From Benincasa hispida (taxonomy: Eukaryota; Streptophyta; Magnoliopsida; Cucurbitales; Cucurbitaceae), in contig NC_052353.1 of assembly GCF_009727055.1 (NCBI RefSeq), positions 64,561,868 through 64,625,867 of the forward strand: DNA of 64,000 nt. The letters are read 5' to 3'. How positions within the stretch are numbered: position 1 is the first letter of the stretch; each line of letters opens with the position of its first letter. Shown here piece by piece: positions 16,330-28,545 of the stretch. Position numbers and translations under genes: made by a program. The notes beneath the pieces were generated by a model that saw only the letters and a program-made list of their open reading frames with translations, ran no database searches and was not told the origin of the DNA.

Positions 16330-18600
16330 TAAAAAATAGTTTTTGATTTAGTCCTTGTACTCTTAAAATTCTTACGCTTTAGTCACCATAATTTTACATT
16401 TTTTTAATGATCTAGTCCCTTCAATATTAAATCTCATCAGAATTAATTATATTTAATAACGTCTTAATCATTATAGTTTATATAAAAAAAAATGATCCCT
16501 AATGAGTTTATAAATCTACATGTGAAAGACATTTCGTGGAATCTTAGACATATTTTTCTCATTAGGGAGTAACGGAAACTAAATCCTTACAAACTAAAGT
16601 TCAATGATGAAATTGTTATTTATATTAAAGTTCATAGACCAAAATTATTTTCTACCATAAATTTACTTCCAATTCCCGAAATTCTTTTTTTTTTTAATAC
16701 AACAAATAAAAGTATGCATATTTGAAGCTTTAACCTAAGAGAAGGAGTATGCTCGCTTTTGACTACTTTTTTCCTTGTTATTACAATCGTAACAACAAAA
16801 AACTACAACACAATATCTGTATAGTCAATGAGGAAAGAAATATCTCTTGAATACAAATAAGAAGAGTGGCAAATTCACATGATTGATTGGATATAAAAAA
16901 TATTAGTTAAATTGTAAATTTAATATTTGTAATCTCAAGTTTGTAGCTATGTACATATCAACTAGTTAAGATATCGTGTCATCGGTTAAAAGGTCAAAAA
17001 ATTCAAATCTTTACTTCATATGTCAATCTTATTAAAATTCAAGTATGTGTGTTAATACATGAAATTAGTCTAACTAGTTTTTATTACGTGTGTTGCACGT
17101 GTTATGTGAAGCTTAAAAATAGTAAATTATAAATATTTAGGTCTCGTCTAGTAACCATTTTTAAAATTTTTGAAAATGAAGTCTGTGGATACTACTTTTA
17201 CCTCCAAATTTCTTTATTTGTTATTTACTTTTCACCAATGGTTTAAAAAACTAAGCCAAATTTTGAGAACTAAAAAAAATAGCTTTCAAAAAATTATTTT
17301 TGAAATTTGAAATTTTGCTAATAATTCAACCATTATACTTGAAAAATATGCAAACCATGGTAAGAAATGTGGATTAAATAAGTTTAATTTTTTTTTAAAA
17401 AAAAACTAAATGATTCCACACGGGCATTAATAATACAACTTTCATTTGTGAATAAGAGAGTTCGAAAAAAAAAATAGAAGTTCAAATTAATCAACAAGAA
17501 GATTAAAAAGTAAATATAAAATTAATTATAAAAAACCATAAAAATCAAGATTTTCAAATTAAATATAAATCTAACAAGTGCAAATGATCTAATCGTTGTA
17601 CTTAAAATAAAATAAAGAGGCATTGTTAATGTGATGATTGATAGTTTTTTTAAATTGACGTGAAAATTAAAGAAAAATTTAAAAATGATTAAAAAATAAT
17701 AATCAAGATTTTAAAATAAAAAATAAATTAAAGATGATTACAAGTGATTTAATTTCTACAATGAAAATAAAACTATTCCACATATCTATATATCCATAAA
17801 ATTCAAAGGAAATATTTAAATATTATTATATGTTAAATATAATAAAATTTAAATATTTTTTAAAATGATATGCAATTGTCTACTCAAGAGATATATGAAT
17901 ATATATATATTTTGTTTGTTAGAATTGATTGTGAATCTATAGATGTCATCCAATTAGGTAAAATCGTGGATTGATTTTCAATTAATTTTTTTAAAAAATT
18001 ATTCAAACTATGAAAAAGTTCAATCATAAGAAAATTGAGGAGGATTCTTTTTTAGAATTCATATTCTATTCGAACTAAAAAAAACTAATAACCTCTAATT
18101 CAATCTTTGTCTTTTTTTTTTTTTAATTTTATTTTAACATCACGATGTAGAGAATTTGATATGATTTAGAGCTTTTTAAAATTTAATTTAATGATTTAAA
18201 TGTAAATATTTTTTTGTTGAGATTCACGTGAATAATATTATTTTACATGAATGATATAATTTTTTTAATAATAAATTTTGATTCTAAATCAAATATTGGA
18301 GATAATCAAATTTAAACCAATAAAACTCATGTAAATGATTTTTTTGGAGCCCATCATGAATGATATAATTTTTTTAATGATAAATTTTGGAATCAAATAT
18401 TAGAGATAAATTATAATTTATGTGAATTATACATTATTTGTTTGATAATTTTAATATAAAATTACATTATACTTTATAATCATCCACTAAAAGGAATAAA
18501 AGAGGAAATTTAATATTTCTCTCCCATACCCCTTTTTTATACACAAAAAAAAATTAAAAGTATCTTAGTAACTATAAAATTTTAATTTTACATCTAATAG
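16330..18600. other. AT-rich intergenic DNA with old repeat debris
   Basis: No gene seen. A stretch at 16320-16640 carries phrases such as tttagtcc and gtcccttcaa that recur in degenerate form at 57700-57790 and 60190-60480, suggesting an old dispersed repeat. A weak tRNA-like SINE relic may lie near 16960-17060. Two copies of gaatgatataattttttta occur near 18248 and 18357. Confidence 0.4.
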
Positions 18601-18672
18601 ATATATGAATTTTTTTAGAAACATATCGAATAAATCAAAAGGATCTTTTTAAATATATAAAAAAAATATTTA

Positions 18673-18750
18673 AAAATATTTACATTTTATAGCAAAAAGT
18701 TTTAAAAGTGAGTACTTTTGAAACCTTTTACTATAAAATGTAAATATTTT
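18673..18750. mobile_element. hairpin MITE-like inverted repeat
   Basis: The arm aatatttacattttatag (about 18676-18694) is followed about 40 bp later by its near-complement ctataaaatgtaaatatt (about 18731-18748). The whole folds into one long hairpin of about 78 bp. Size, AT content and near-perfect pairing suit a foldback MITE. No target duplication was confirmed. Confidence 0.55.
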
Positions 18751-19439
18751 TGTTATTTTTCTATTTATAAGAATTTTCCTAAATCCCAAATTGCATAATT
18801 AAACATGAAATTAGAATTTTAAAGATATACAAAACACAAATTTGAAAAATTGGGCGTGGGATTGCTTTTGCAAAAAGACTATTATATGATAGTCCTAGAT
18901 TGTTTGGTAAAACAACTTCTATATTCTACCCATAATCACTTTTAGATTTGTTCTAACGTACTAAAGCTATTTGATGGAGCTTCTAGATTTTAGCTCTTGT
19001 GAAAATTTGATATCTTTCTTTACCCATCTCAAATTTATTATTCCATTGATTAATTTTCCTCTCATTTATTTAAAATTTTAATTGGTTCAACTTCTTATAA
19101 CAATTATTAAAAATATTCTTTTATGAAAAACATTTAGATTACCGTTCAAATCATATATATTTTCAAATAATTATATTATAACGAATTATATATTTAATAT
19201 GAATGTAAAAAAACTAATTAAAATATAATCTATTTTATTCATATAATCAAATTACACAAATTTAGTATTAATACTAAACATATTAACTAGTTTTTTTATA
19301 ATTTAAAATTAAAATTTACCAAATATTCTTTTATTTTATTTTTACAACTGATTTTTTTTTTTAAATCACAGTTATAAGTAATTGTTTTAAAAATTACTAC
19401 AATTTCAAATGAAGTCTTTGACAATTTTTTTAAAATTCA

Positions 19440-19480
19440 GGACAGACGAAATTAATTATTATTATTATTATTATTTTTAA
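19440..19480. repeat. ATT microsatellite
   Basis: A simple (ATT)n run, written ttattattattattattattt, lies in AT-rich DNA. Confidence 0.8.
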
Positions 19481-19893
19481 TATAAGTGCATGGATCTATT
19501 ATTAAAAGTTTAGAATTATTATACATTGATAAATATTTTAAAATATGTCTTTTTCTTTTTGAAATCTGTCTTTTTTGTCTTTTTTGAAACGTATAACAAA
19601 AATGATTCCCTTTGATTTCTCACGTGATATATTCTGTCAATTCTCGAATTTACCCTCACTACTCAGATGTTTGCGAAGGGCGGAAGTAGGTGGGAAATTC
19701 CATATCAGTAATTTCACAAAACTCTGTAACAAAGAAAAATATTTATATATTACATCCTCATGATTAAACGTTTCAAAATGTGTGGAAGGAAAAATAATTT
19801 AAAACATAATTCAATTGAGCTAAAGTGTGGTTTGAGATTCGATTCTACCATCTCATAAATTACAACAATTGAACACAAACTTATACAATTTTT

Positions 19894-20000
19894 TTTTTTT
19901 AAAAGATATTGTAATTAAAATGTGGGGTGGGGGAATCGAACCTCAAACTTCGAAGTCCATAGTACAAACACTATGTCAATTGAGTTATGCATTTGTTGGC
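19894..20000 (-). mobile_element. tRNA-derived SINE with 16 bp target duplication
   Basis: Read on the - strand it has an A box-like taactcaattgac, then a B box gaggttcgattcc (both internal Pol III promoter elements), a short AT-rich body and a 3' A tail (the T run at 19891-19900 on +). It is flanked by a perfect 16 bp duplication, aacttatacaattttt, at 19878-19893 and 20001-20016. At about 107 bp it is little longer than a tRNA. A decayed relative lies near 47490-47590. Confidence 0.82.
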
Positions 20001-20292
20001 AACTTATACAATTTTTAAAATTGATAGTTTAAAGGTGTAATGCAACTACTACTCTACTTTAGAGGTGATTTTTACCATTTACCCTAAAATTTATTATTCT
20101 TTCAAAAAAAAGATTTATCATAAATATATGAAATTATTGTCTTAAATGAAAAAAGAATATATGTTAAGAAAGGACGAAATCAAAATGGAGAATTAAATAA
20201 GAACAAATGGCAAAAACTCATGTCAACGTCAAGTTAAAGCTGATTTCTTTTCCATAAAAATTGATATTTTTAATTCCGGTTATTTTTATGAA

Positions 20293-20342
20293 GCGCATCT
20301 AGTGTAGTGGTATTGACCGGGGTTCGATTCCCCGGATGCGCA
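20293..20342 (+). pseudogene. tRNA-like sequence lacking the anticodon arm
   Basis: The 50 nt begin GCGCATC and end GATGCGCA, a perfect 7 bp acceptor stem plus discriminator A. A D-arm/A box (tagtgtagtggt at 20300-20311) and a perfect 5 bp T stem with TTCGATT loop, including a consensus B box (ggttcgattcc at 20321-20331), are present. Only about 6 nt separate the D-arm from the T-arm, so the anticodon stem-loop and variable loop are gone. The A box and acceptor resemble plant tRNA-Gly. It cannot decode and is best seen as a deleted tRNA gene, although its Pol III promoter boxes remain intact. Confidence 0.75.
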
Positions 20343-20657
20343 TTTTTTGTGAAGCTTTTGCCAAATATTTTATTTTACCTTTCTAAAAAAAAAAATTGAC
20401 ATTTTTGAACCATAGTATTGAAAATAAGTCTTTTTGTTATAATTTCTTTAAAAAAAAAATTATTTGCTACAACAATGTTTTTTTATCCATTCTTCCTTAA
20501 AAATAGTTGATGATTGATGGATCATTGCTAAAGAGAAATTTTCATTTAAAGCAATTAAGTTGCTCAATAATTAGATTCAAGCGATTGGATCTACCCGTTA
20601 AGATAGGAAGGTGAGACTATCTCGCCTCTCGATGGAAGAGCCAATCCATTCGGTTGA

Positions 20658-21132
20658 GAATGACTAGTCTTAGTCATTTGTTAGAATGACGGTCATAAAA
20701 TCAGTCATAGATTTCTAAATGTATTTTCAAATTTAATTTAAATTTAAAAATATTTTTCTGTATTTAATTTAAATATGAAATATATTTCTATTTAATTTTG
20801 ATATGAAACGTTTTTTATTTAATTTTAAAAGAAAAAAAACTTTGTTGGATTCTTATAAAAAGAAAAAAAATGGTTGTTTAGTCATTCAGGCGAAATTTGA
20901 GTTTTTGTTTATTTCTCTCTATTTTAATGATTTAATCCTAGCAAAAATTTCATTCAATTTCAACCCTTCTTCGATGAGTGTATGTCTGAGAAGGGTGTTG
21001 TGTTAACCTTGGGGAGCAACCGACTTCTGGCGATTTAGCACTGAGGTCACGCCAATTTTGCTTTCAAGGCAGTGCTTTCCATGACACAACAATTAAGACC
21101 CATAATTGATTTTTTCGACACTTCATTTCTAA
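20658..21132 (+). repeat. dispersed repeat, copy 1
   Basis: About 475 bp, starting gaatgactagtc and ending near catttctaac. It matches 34306-34752 in the same orientation, with shared phrases such as gtcatttgtt.gaatgac, attcttataaaaag, gtgttaacctt and gacacaacaattaaga. It holds no coding capacity. Unknown family; neither terminal repeats nor target duplications were found. Confidence 0.7.
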
Positions 21133-21256
21133 CAATTTGAAAGCAAAATTATCTACATTGTTCAAAGAATTATGCATTGTAATGGTCATCAACGGAGGAA
21201 GGATTTATGGTCAAAGCATGTCACATACATTATCTTCTTTATTGCATGCACCACTG

Positions 21257-24200
21257 TTCGACTCCGAATCGATGTTGTTAATTCGACTCCAAATCGAAAC
21301 AAAAATATTTATAAATCACTGAAACCTACATTTTATACTAACAAGTAGCATAAGTGGCAAGTACAGGGTCAATCCATAGGGAGGCTAATGTCTAAGCTTT
21401 TCTTTAGATACATTCGACTATAAAAGCAATAAAAACGGAGGGTTTTGGGTTTTGAAAAAATGAGAAACATGCTTGAAATTGAAACATAGAGGATAAATGT
21501 AAACAAAGATTGGCCAATCTAGTTTCTAGAACAAGTTAGACATTCAATGTAATTTCTATCATTGATTCCCACAAATTAATTATGCAATCGAATTATACAC
21601 ATAACTACTCACTTGACTTGACTAAGCTAGTCTCTATAATGGCGGACAACTAGCAAAAATCTAATCAAGGAAGCATCCAACATTGATTAAAAATGGAAAG
21701 ACCAAACCCTAATCAACCTATATGCTTCTAATCCTATTGGATTCGATAGCGACCATATAGAATTAAAAACATATGCATTATTATGCTAAGGGATTCAATT
21801 GTGTCGATTAATTCTCAAGAAAGTCATATTCCGTTAATCAAAATTATCTTTGAATCTAGCAATTAATATATTCTAGGAATCGTCATCCAAATTCAGATCG
21901 CAATTAGTCAAAGAAGAGCAGAAATCTCAAGAAATATGCAAGGAATTTTTGAACTAGAAACAAAATTAAAGGTTTACCTCATAAATCCATAGACAAATCC
22001 ACAAAGAAGATCTAATCATTTGCTTACAATCTAAAAATAAAATGAAAAATTTAACCTAATTGACACAGAATTACAGAGGAGATGAAGAAATTTGAAGAGA
22101 AACACCGTTCCTTCAAATAGAATTATGCATCCTTTTCTAAAAATGAAAGAAATCTATTTATACTTGCAACTGTAGCGTTGTGATTCTAAGGATAGTGTTG
22201 CGACGCTATTACGCAAAAAAGCCAAGAAGCGTTGGGTGAATAGTGCTACGTTGGCATGACGCTCGATTGCGTAGGGCGCACACATATATTTTTGTCAAAA
22301 TCCGTAGCGTTGCGACACTGCACTGTATGGCTGAACTAAGCATGCTACTGCCTTTCAACGTTGCTCAACACTGGTAGTGAAGGAACTCTTTTTAGAGAGA
22401 ACCTTTGAGCAGAAGCAGACTATCTAAATTCTATTGTGATTGAACGTATACATTTACAGTCATACAAAATAAATTATGCATCAAAAACTAAATTACAGCA
22501 TGCTTCAGAATAAAAAAAAAAAAAAAAAGTTTAGAGATTATACCTTTGAAGAATCTTTCTTCAAGATAATCCCTTGAATGAACTCGTTCACAAACGCATT
22601 GAACACTCCTCGAACAGCAGCAAGCAGTAACTTGATACTCGAACCAATAGAGACACTACCACTTGGTGATCTTGGTATTCCTGGTGTGAGAATCCAGGAA
22701 TGGTGGGCTCTAACTAATTTTGGTTAGAGGGAAGTTTAGAGTTTGGAGAAGGAAGACGATCGAGTAGGCACAAGGCTATCGTATAGCAAACACATTTTGT
22801 CGTTTAGAGAAAATGAGATAGAGAAAATGAGACTATCACATAGGCTCTCAACTCCAATCGTGTTACTCGATCGCTTACTCGATAATCTATTCTGATTACT
22901 CGGAATAATTAAAAACCAATTTTCATTTATCCCATTTTGCCACACAACTTAATAACTCCCCACTAAAGGGTAGTTATGGAGAAAAAAGAGCTAATTATCA
23001 AATAATTTATAAATCATAAATAAATATGATAACTAACTTATCATATTATATTTATAACGTATAGTTTTAATATTGCATCATATATAATATATAAACCATA
23101 GTTATTTTCTCTATTTTATGGCATTTAATATAAATCATATTTATATTAAATTTAATAACTATAAATCTTATTCAAAGAAAAATATATTTGAATCATATTC
23201 AAATATTAGTTCATCCAATCAAATAATAATGTATCAAATACATTATATCAATTATATCATATATAATTGAATTAATTTAATCATATCATATATAACCAAA
23301 TTCCATCTTATTAATTTAAACCTTTCAAATTAACCTAAAAACTGATTCTCAACTTAAATCCATTGAGCTACCAAGGGGACCTTATGAACCTGTAGCTTAA
23401 AGCTCCAACGGTACGTGAATAACTGATTAAACTCTTTAATCACATTATCCACCATTCGTTAACTATCAGACACTCTACTAAAGACCGAAGCTGCACTCTT
23501 CGCACTATAGATATATTTCTATGTCCATTGGATATAACCAATCAAAAGTACGATGATCCTTCACAAATCGCTCGTAAGTATAGTTGGGCCAATTTACCGT
23601 TTTGCCCCTGTAGTTACATCTAACTCCTTAAATACCATTGATCCCTCTAATGAACAATAGATCATGGTCTCACTATGTCTAAACCCCTCTCGGGCCAAGA
23701 GATGGTGTGACGCCACATTGTTCAAGACCCAGAATCAGCCCTTAAGAGAACAATTTATCTATCTACCCCTGCTTCGGGGAAAGAGTGAATTCCATCTTGT
23801 GTAGCTAAGTTTCCAGCTTCCCAATTAAACAAATCCCTAAAATGATAGACTTCTTGAGTCGACGATCTGACCACTCCCACCCATGCAAATCAAGGACCGC
23901 CCTTATAGGCAAGAGTTCACAACTCACTCAGGATTAAGGTCATGTTACCTATGGCCATCCTAGTGAAATGAAAGTCTTAATTATGAACGACATTATATAA
24001 TGAGACTAAACATTTCGTGATCCGGTCTTATACAAACTCCTTTGTATAGAATATCCCCACTCGTATGTTTAATACATGAATGATTAGGATCAGATCATTT
24101 GTAGCACTTTACACCAATTGAAACACCTACAAAGCGGACCATATTCATAGTGTCACTAGGATGAGATATCCAATCTTATCCATATACTACAAACTGTTTA

Positions 24201-24665
24201 GGTCATCACTTAACCACGATCCACTTGTATGTCTCCACATACATGTTTAAGTTACAACAATAATCATGGATCTTAGTTTATTGGTTTGTGGTTAATGCAA
24301 CTAAAATATCATATATTTCATAGACATAAGTAAATAAAATATCATATATTATTAATCACTGAAATGTTTGTTCATACAAATGTTTACAAACTACATGATC
24401 ATATGAGATTTAGGGCATCAACCCCATCAGGTAGGAGGGTCGCGATGTTACTTCCAGTGACATTTTGGTAAATATTTTGACTTTCTTCAATTATGTTGAT
24501 TTTTTTTTTTTATCCTTTTTGCTCCTTTTATATCCATATTTCTTGTAATGACTCCAAAATTCTCCCGAGATTATTTTACCTATAAAATTGACATTTAAAG
24601 CAAACAAATAACATAAAAACGAGAGATTTAACATTAAGAACATAGCTCTTTTCAAGACCTATCAA
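21257..24665 (-). repeat. 3' LTR of the non-autonomous gypsy element (split)
   Basis: Native parts are 21257-22377 and 24430-24665, interrupted by the copia solo LTR. It aligns with 27599-31292 from ttcgactc to cctatc.a, with indels: about 170 bp near 28150-28320 is missing here and about 90 bp near 21640-21730 is missing in the other copy. A purine run on the - strand (aagttgggggtatt, 24666-24680 on +) fits the polypurine tract. Confidence 0.75.
22378..24429 (-). mobile_element. solo copia LTR with GGTAG target duplication
   Basis: A complete LTR on the - strand, starting TGATGGGGTTGATGCCC (at 24429) and ending ...gagttccttca (at 22378), about 2.05 kb. It is flanked by a perfect 5 bp duplication, GGTAG, at 22373-22377 and 24430-24434. 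The empty site is visible in the sister LTR near 31064, where ctcaacactggttggaggg is uninterrupted. It therefore arose by insertion and LTR-LTR recombination after the gypsy element had landed. Confidence 0.92.
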
Positions 24666-26533
24666 AATACCCCCAACTTAGCTCTTGGTCGTCCCGAGCA
24701 AGTTAAAACTAGAAATATGCATTCAGTCAAGCAAAATATGAATCACTTATTTGTTCATTAAGATTGTTTATATGTTCACTTGACTTACACAAAAAAAATT
24801 GATCTTCATCTCTTTTCTCAACAATCTAAGAAGTAATAATACATACAAGCATTTAGAAATTTAAAATTTTACCAACAAAGAATTGAAACTTATTTTTGAA
24901 TAGAAAAATCTTTTTCAAGCAAAATCATAAAAGAAATGATTGCAAAGCTTTAGTTTATTTAAGAGCTAAAAATTAGTGGAAAGGTGATATCTCACTCTCA
25001 ATTCTTTTCTTCATACACTGGTTCGGTTATCGGTCTAAGATATACCTAACTTGCATTAGAGAGAGACAATTCTAAGACAAGGGTGCCTTTATAAACTTAT
25101 GCACACAAATCTTAATTGGCATTTCTTTTACCTAGAGGGATAGCTTTCACACTTCGACTGTGGGGAACTTATCACTCTTTCCTCGTGGGCCCTATCTAGA
25201 CACATGGATGTAATTTTTCACCTCTATCCATGCACATACACACGTTAATGAAAGTTATGTTATTTTGCAAGCTTACTTTATTATTATTATTATTTGTATA
25301 TGCTAGCAACTTTTTCTTTTCTCTCTCTCTTTTCTTTGTAGGTCATATTTTATTCTCTTTGTCTAGACTTGCTTCTAAAATAAGTTGGTTATTCTCAAGA
25401 CCAAAAGTTGTCCTATCGGGGTGATAAAGAAAACCAAGTAGATATGACATTTCTAAACGTTTAAGATTTTAAATAAACATAAAAACAAAGCATTCAATTT
25501 TTTATGAAATTAAAAGGAAAAGATTTTTCTTTTGAAAAATGGTTCCAAAATTTTGTTTGAAAATTTTAAAATGTCTAAATTTTGCTTGTATTTTTACTAA
25601 AAGAGTGTGATCAAAATTTCATAGATAAGGAAGAAATGATTGTGTAAAAATCAATTGAGAGCATAAAAAAAATGAATAGTGATTCTTTTATGTAACTTCA
25701 TAGTCATTTAAGGAAAATCAAGAAATAATAAGAAATCAAAAGTTATGAAGAAGTCAAAGATTTATAATCTTAGAGAATCATAGTCATGTCATCAAAATAT
25801 AACAGAGCTATCAAGATATCAAGATATATCAAATCAGAATTACATATTTAAATAACCCGAGCTCAGATGCTCAAGGATTCTAGACATGCATTTATATTAT
25901 CATAAAGCAAAAATTTTTAAATGGCTTATTTTACAACCCTCAAAAAGTGAAAGAGCATGCAACACACGTAATGTTTTCTCATCCCCAACTTTAAAATTGA
26001 ACATTGTCCTCAATATTTAAAATTTGCAAATAAGCTCGAAGACAAAAAAGTAAAGGGGAATAGAAAACTCCCCTGATTTTTGCACAACAGGTGGTGGTAG
26101 AGCGATCATTCTGCTTCAAATTTAATTTTCCTTCCATTTAGGGTATTCCTAGAAAAAGAAAAGAAAAGAAAAGAAAAACAAGACAAAACAAAAGCTATAT
26201 ATAAAGAAGTTAGTCTAAAATATCTACTCCTCAAAAGCAATTGAATTTTGTTTTATTTTTTACGACTGGCTACCTTCAGGAAGGACAAATTTTTAATGTT
26301 GATTGCCCGACATGACCATTTTTTTTCCTTTCAAGGTATGTAGAAATTCTCGTGCTTCTTCTGTCCTCTCTTAGATGAATCTATATAGCCTGGTAGGGTT
26401 ATAAGAGTACTTATCTTTTGATGAGAACCAAACAGGTCAAATTTGGGTTTTCTAATTTTTGACAAAAAAAAGGAGAAAAAAGAAAGAATCAAAAGACTCA
26501 AGTGATCCAAAAGAGTCGAAACAAAGAAAAGAT

Positions 26534-27481
26534 TCAACAACTGACTCTGACTTGTAAGGAAAATATGAGCAATGGTAAAAAAAAAATGTAAGAGATGCCA
26601 GAGGGAAGAAGAGAACGCTTGATGATCTCAAACTCTGTTATCTGAGACTCCTCGAGATGAAACTGTGACTTATACTTATCCTTACTAACTTGTGTTTGGT
26701 AAGGCGGGAAATAAACATCTTCTCCATCGGTCGAAAGTTCCTTAGATACCTCGGTCTCGATATCACAGATGATGGAAGGCTCTGAACAACTTTCCAGTGT
26801 AAGCGCGGGATGTGCAAGTCGAGGAATAGACTCTACCTTTAATGAGCATGGGGGCTTGAGTCTCCAGGTGAGACTCAATAGATTCCTACACATACTAAAA
26901 AGAAGCATTAGTAAGTCCATATATGATAGAATCCAAATTCTTACCTTGACCTGTACTCTGAGGAACCAACTGCTCAGCATAATGATCGATACAAGCCACT
27001 TCACAGCACGACTCAGTATGACTAGAAGATTGTTGGCCCCAAGACTCTTCTAATCTCCCAACTGATTCAGTAATATGAGCAACGAGGTTACTCAAATTAC
27101 TAAATTTAGTTTTAACTTCATATACAAAACTGAAGCTATCTTTTTGGAAACTAGAGGATTCTTATTGGCTGAAGGATGATTCTTGCACAATCTCACAAGA
27201 ATTATTAGAAGCTCCTTAACTAATTCTTCTAAAGAAATACCTGAATTGGAGGAAGAAGAATGTATCGACAATGGTGTTTGGCTAGGTATCTCCCAAAGAG
27301 GGTAATATTCATGTATAAGACCACGCAAAACCTGTGATTGCCCAATAGCCAAATCTTGAACAAGAAAGGTTAGTTGTGAAACTTGACTTTTAAGTTCATT
27401 TATTTCTCTTACATCTTGTTCTTCTTTACGTTGAGCTGCTTGTCTCGAAAGAAGTGCATTAAAAATATTCATATCCGCCAT
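26534..27481 (-). pseudogene. gag-like coiled-coil frame of the gypsy element, frameshifted
   Basis: It starts with ATG at 27481 (MADMNIFNALLSRQAAQRK), about 100 nt downstream of the primer site, where gag should start. Residues 15-50 are charged and heptad-like (RKEEQDVREINELKSQVSQL), predicting a coiled coil. A frameshift near 27200 moves the apparent continuation into another frame (27095-26895, LVAHITESVGRLEESWG), and a further open frame runs to 26534. No zinc knuckle or protease is visible. Function is inferred from position only. Confidence 0.5.
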
Positions 27482-27576
27482 ATTAAAACAAGTGACTCAA
27501 AGAAAGAAAACTTTTTTCGGTGTTTTTAAAGTTTACAAGTTAAATTTAACTAAGAAAGAGATTAAATTGCTTAGCA

Positions 27577-27594
27577 TCCCCAGAAACGACGCCA
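27577..27594 (-). promoter_or_regulatory. primer-binding site, tRNA-Asp type (decayed)
   Basis: On the - strand this reads tggcgtcgtttctgggga, close to the tggcgccgttgccgggga used by Athila/Tat-type gypsy elements, with three differences, two of which look like loss of CpG. It lies 4 bp inside the 5' LTR edge, as expected. Confidence 0.65.
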
Positions 27595-28545
27595 TATTTT
27601 CGACTCTGAAACGATGTCGTTAATTGACTCCAAACTGAAACAAAAACATTTATAAATCACCGAAACCTACATCTTATACTAACAAGTAGCATAAGCAGCA
27701 AGTACGGGGTCGATCCATAGAGAGGCTAATGTCTAATCTTTTCTTAAGGTAAATTCGACTATAAAAGCAATAAAAATGGGAGGTTTTGGGTTTTGATGAA
27801 ATGAAAAACATGCTTGAAATTGAAAGATAGAGGATAAATGTAAACAAAGATTGGCCAATCTAGTTTCTATAACAAGTTAGACATTCAATGCAATTTCTAT
27901 CATTGATTCCTATAAATTAATTATGCAATCGAACTATGCACACAACTACTCACTTGACTTAACTAAGCTAACCTCTACAATACTTCTAATCCTATTGGGT
28001 TTGATAACGTCCAAATAGAATTAAGAACATATGCATCATGCTTAAAGATTCAATTGTGTCGATTAATTGTCAAGAAAGTCATATTCAATTAATCGAAATT
28101 ATCTTTGAATCTAGCAATTAATGTATTCTAGGAATCGCCATTAAATACATAATTAACTATTACCACTTAGTAGACCTTAGCTAGACATTCTTATGCAAGA
28201 ATACATTTAAATCAACATACTCATGCAAGATCGTGACAAGACTAAGAATCTTAGCATTACATGCTCATGAGATAAAGATCCATAAACATGCTTTTAGAAG
28301 TTCAAATTGATTCAAAGAAGCATAGATTCATATTGCAATTAGTCAAAGAAGAGCAAAAATCTTAATAAATATGCCAGAAATTCTTAAACTAGAAACAAGA
28401 TTGAAGGCTTACCTCATAAATCCATAGACAAATCCATGAAGAAGATCCAATCATTTGCTAACAATCTAAAAATAAAATAAAAAATCTAACCTAATTAACA
28501 CAGAATTATAGAGAAGATGAAAAAAATTGGAGAGAAACATCAAAC

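Larger units (their letters stand above)
24666..27598 (-). other. interior of the non-autonomous gypsy element
   Basis: About 2.9 kb with no pol domains. The part 24700-26300 is AT-rich and non-coding. The part 26534-27481 on the - strand holds a broken open frame, treated separately. This LARD-like layout (large LTRs, long non-coding interior) is inferred from what is missing. Confidence 0.6.
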
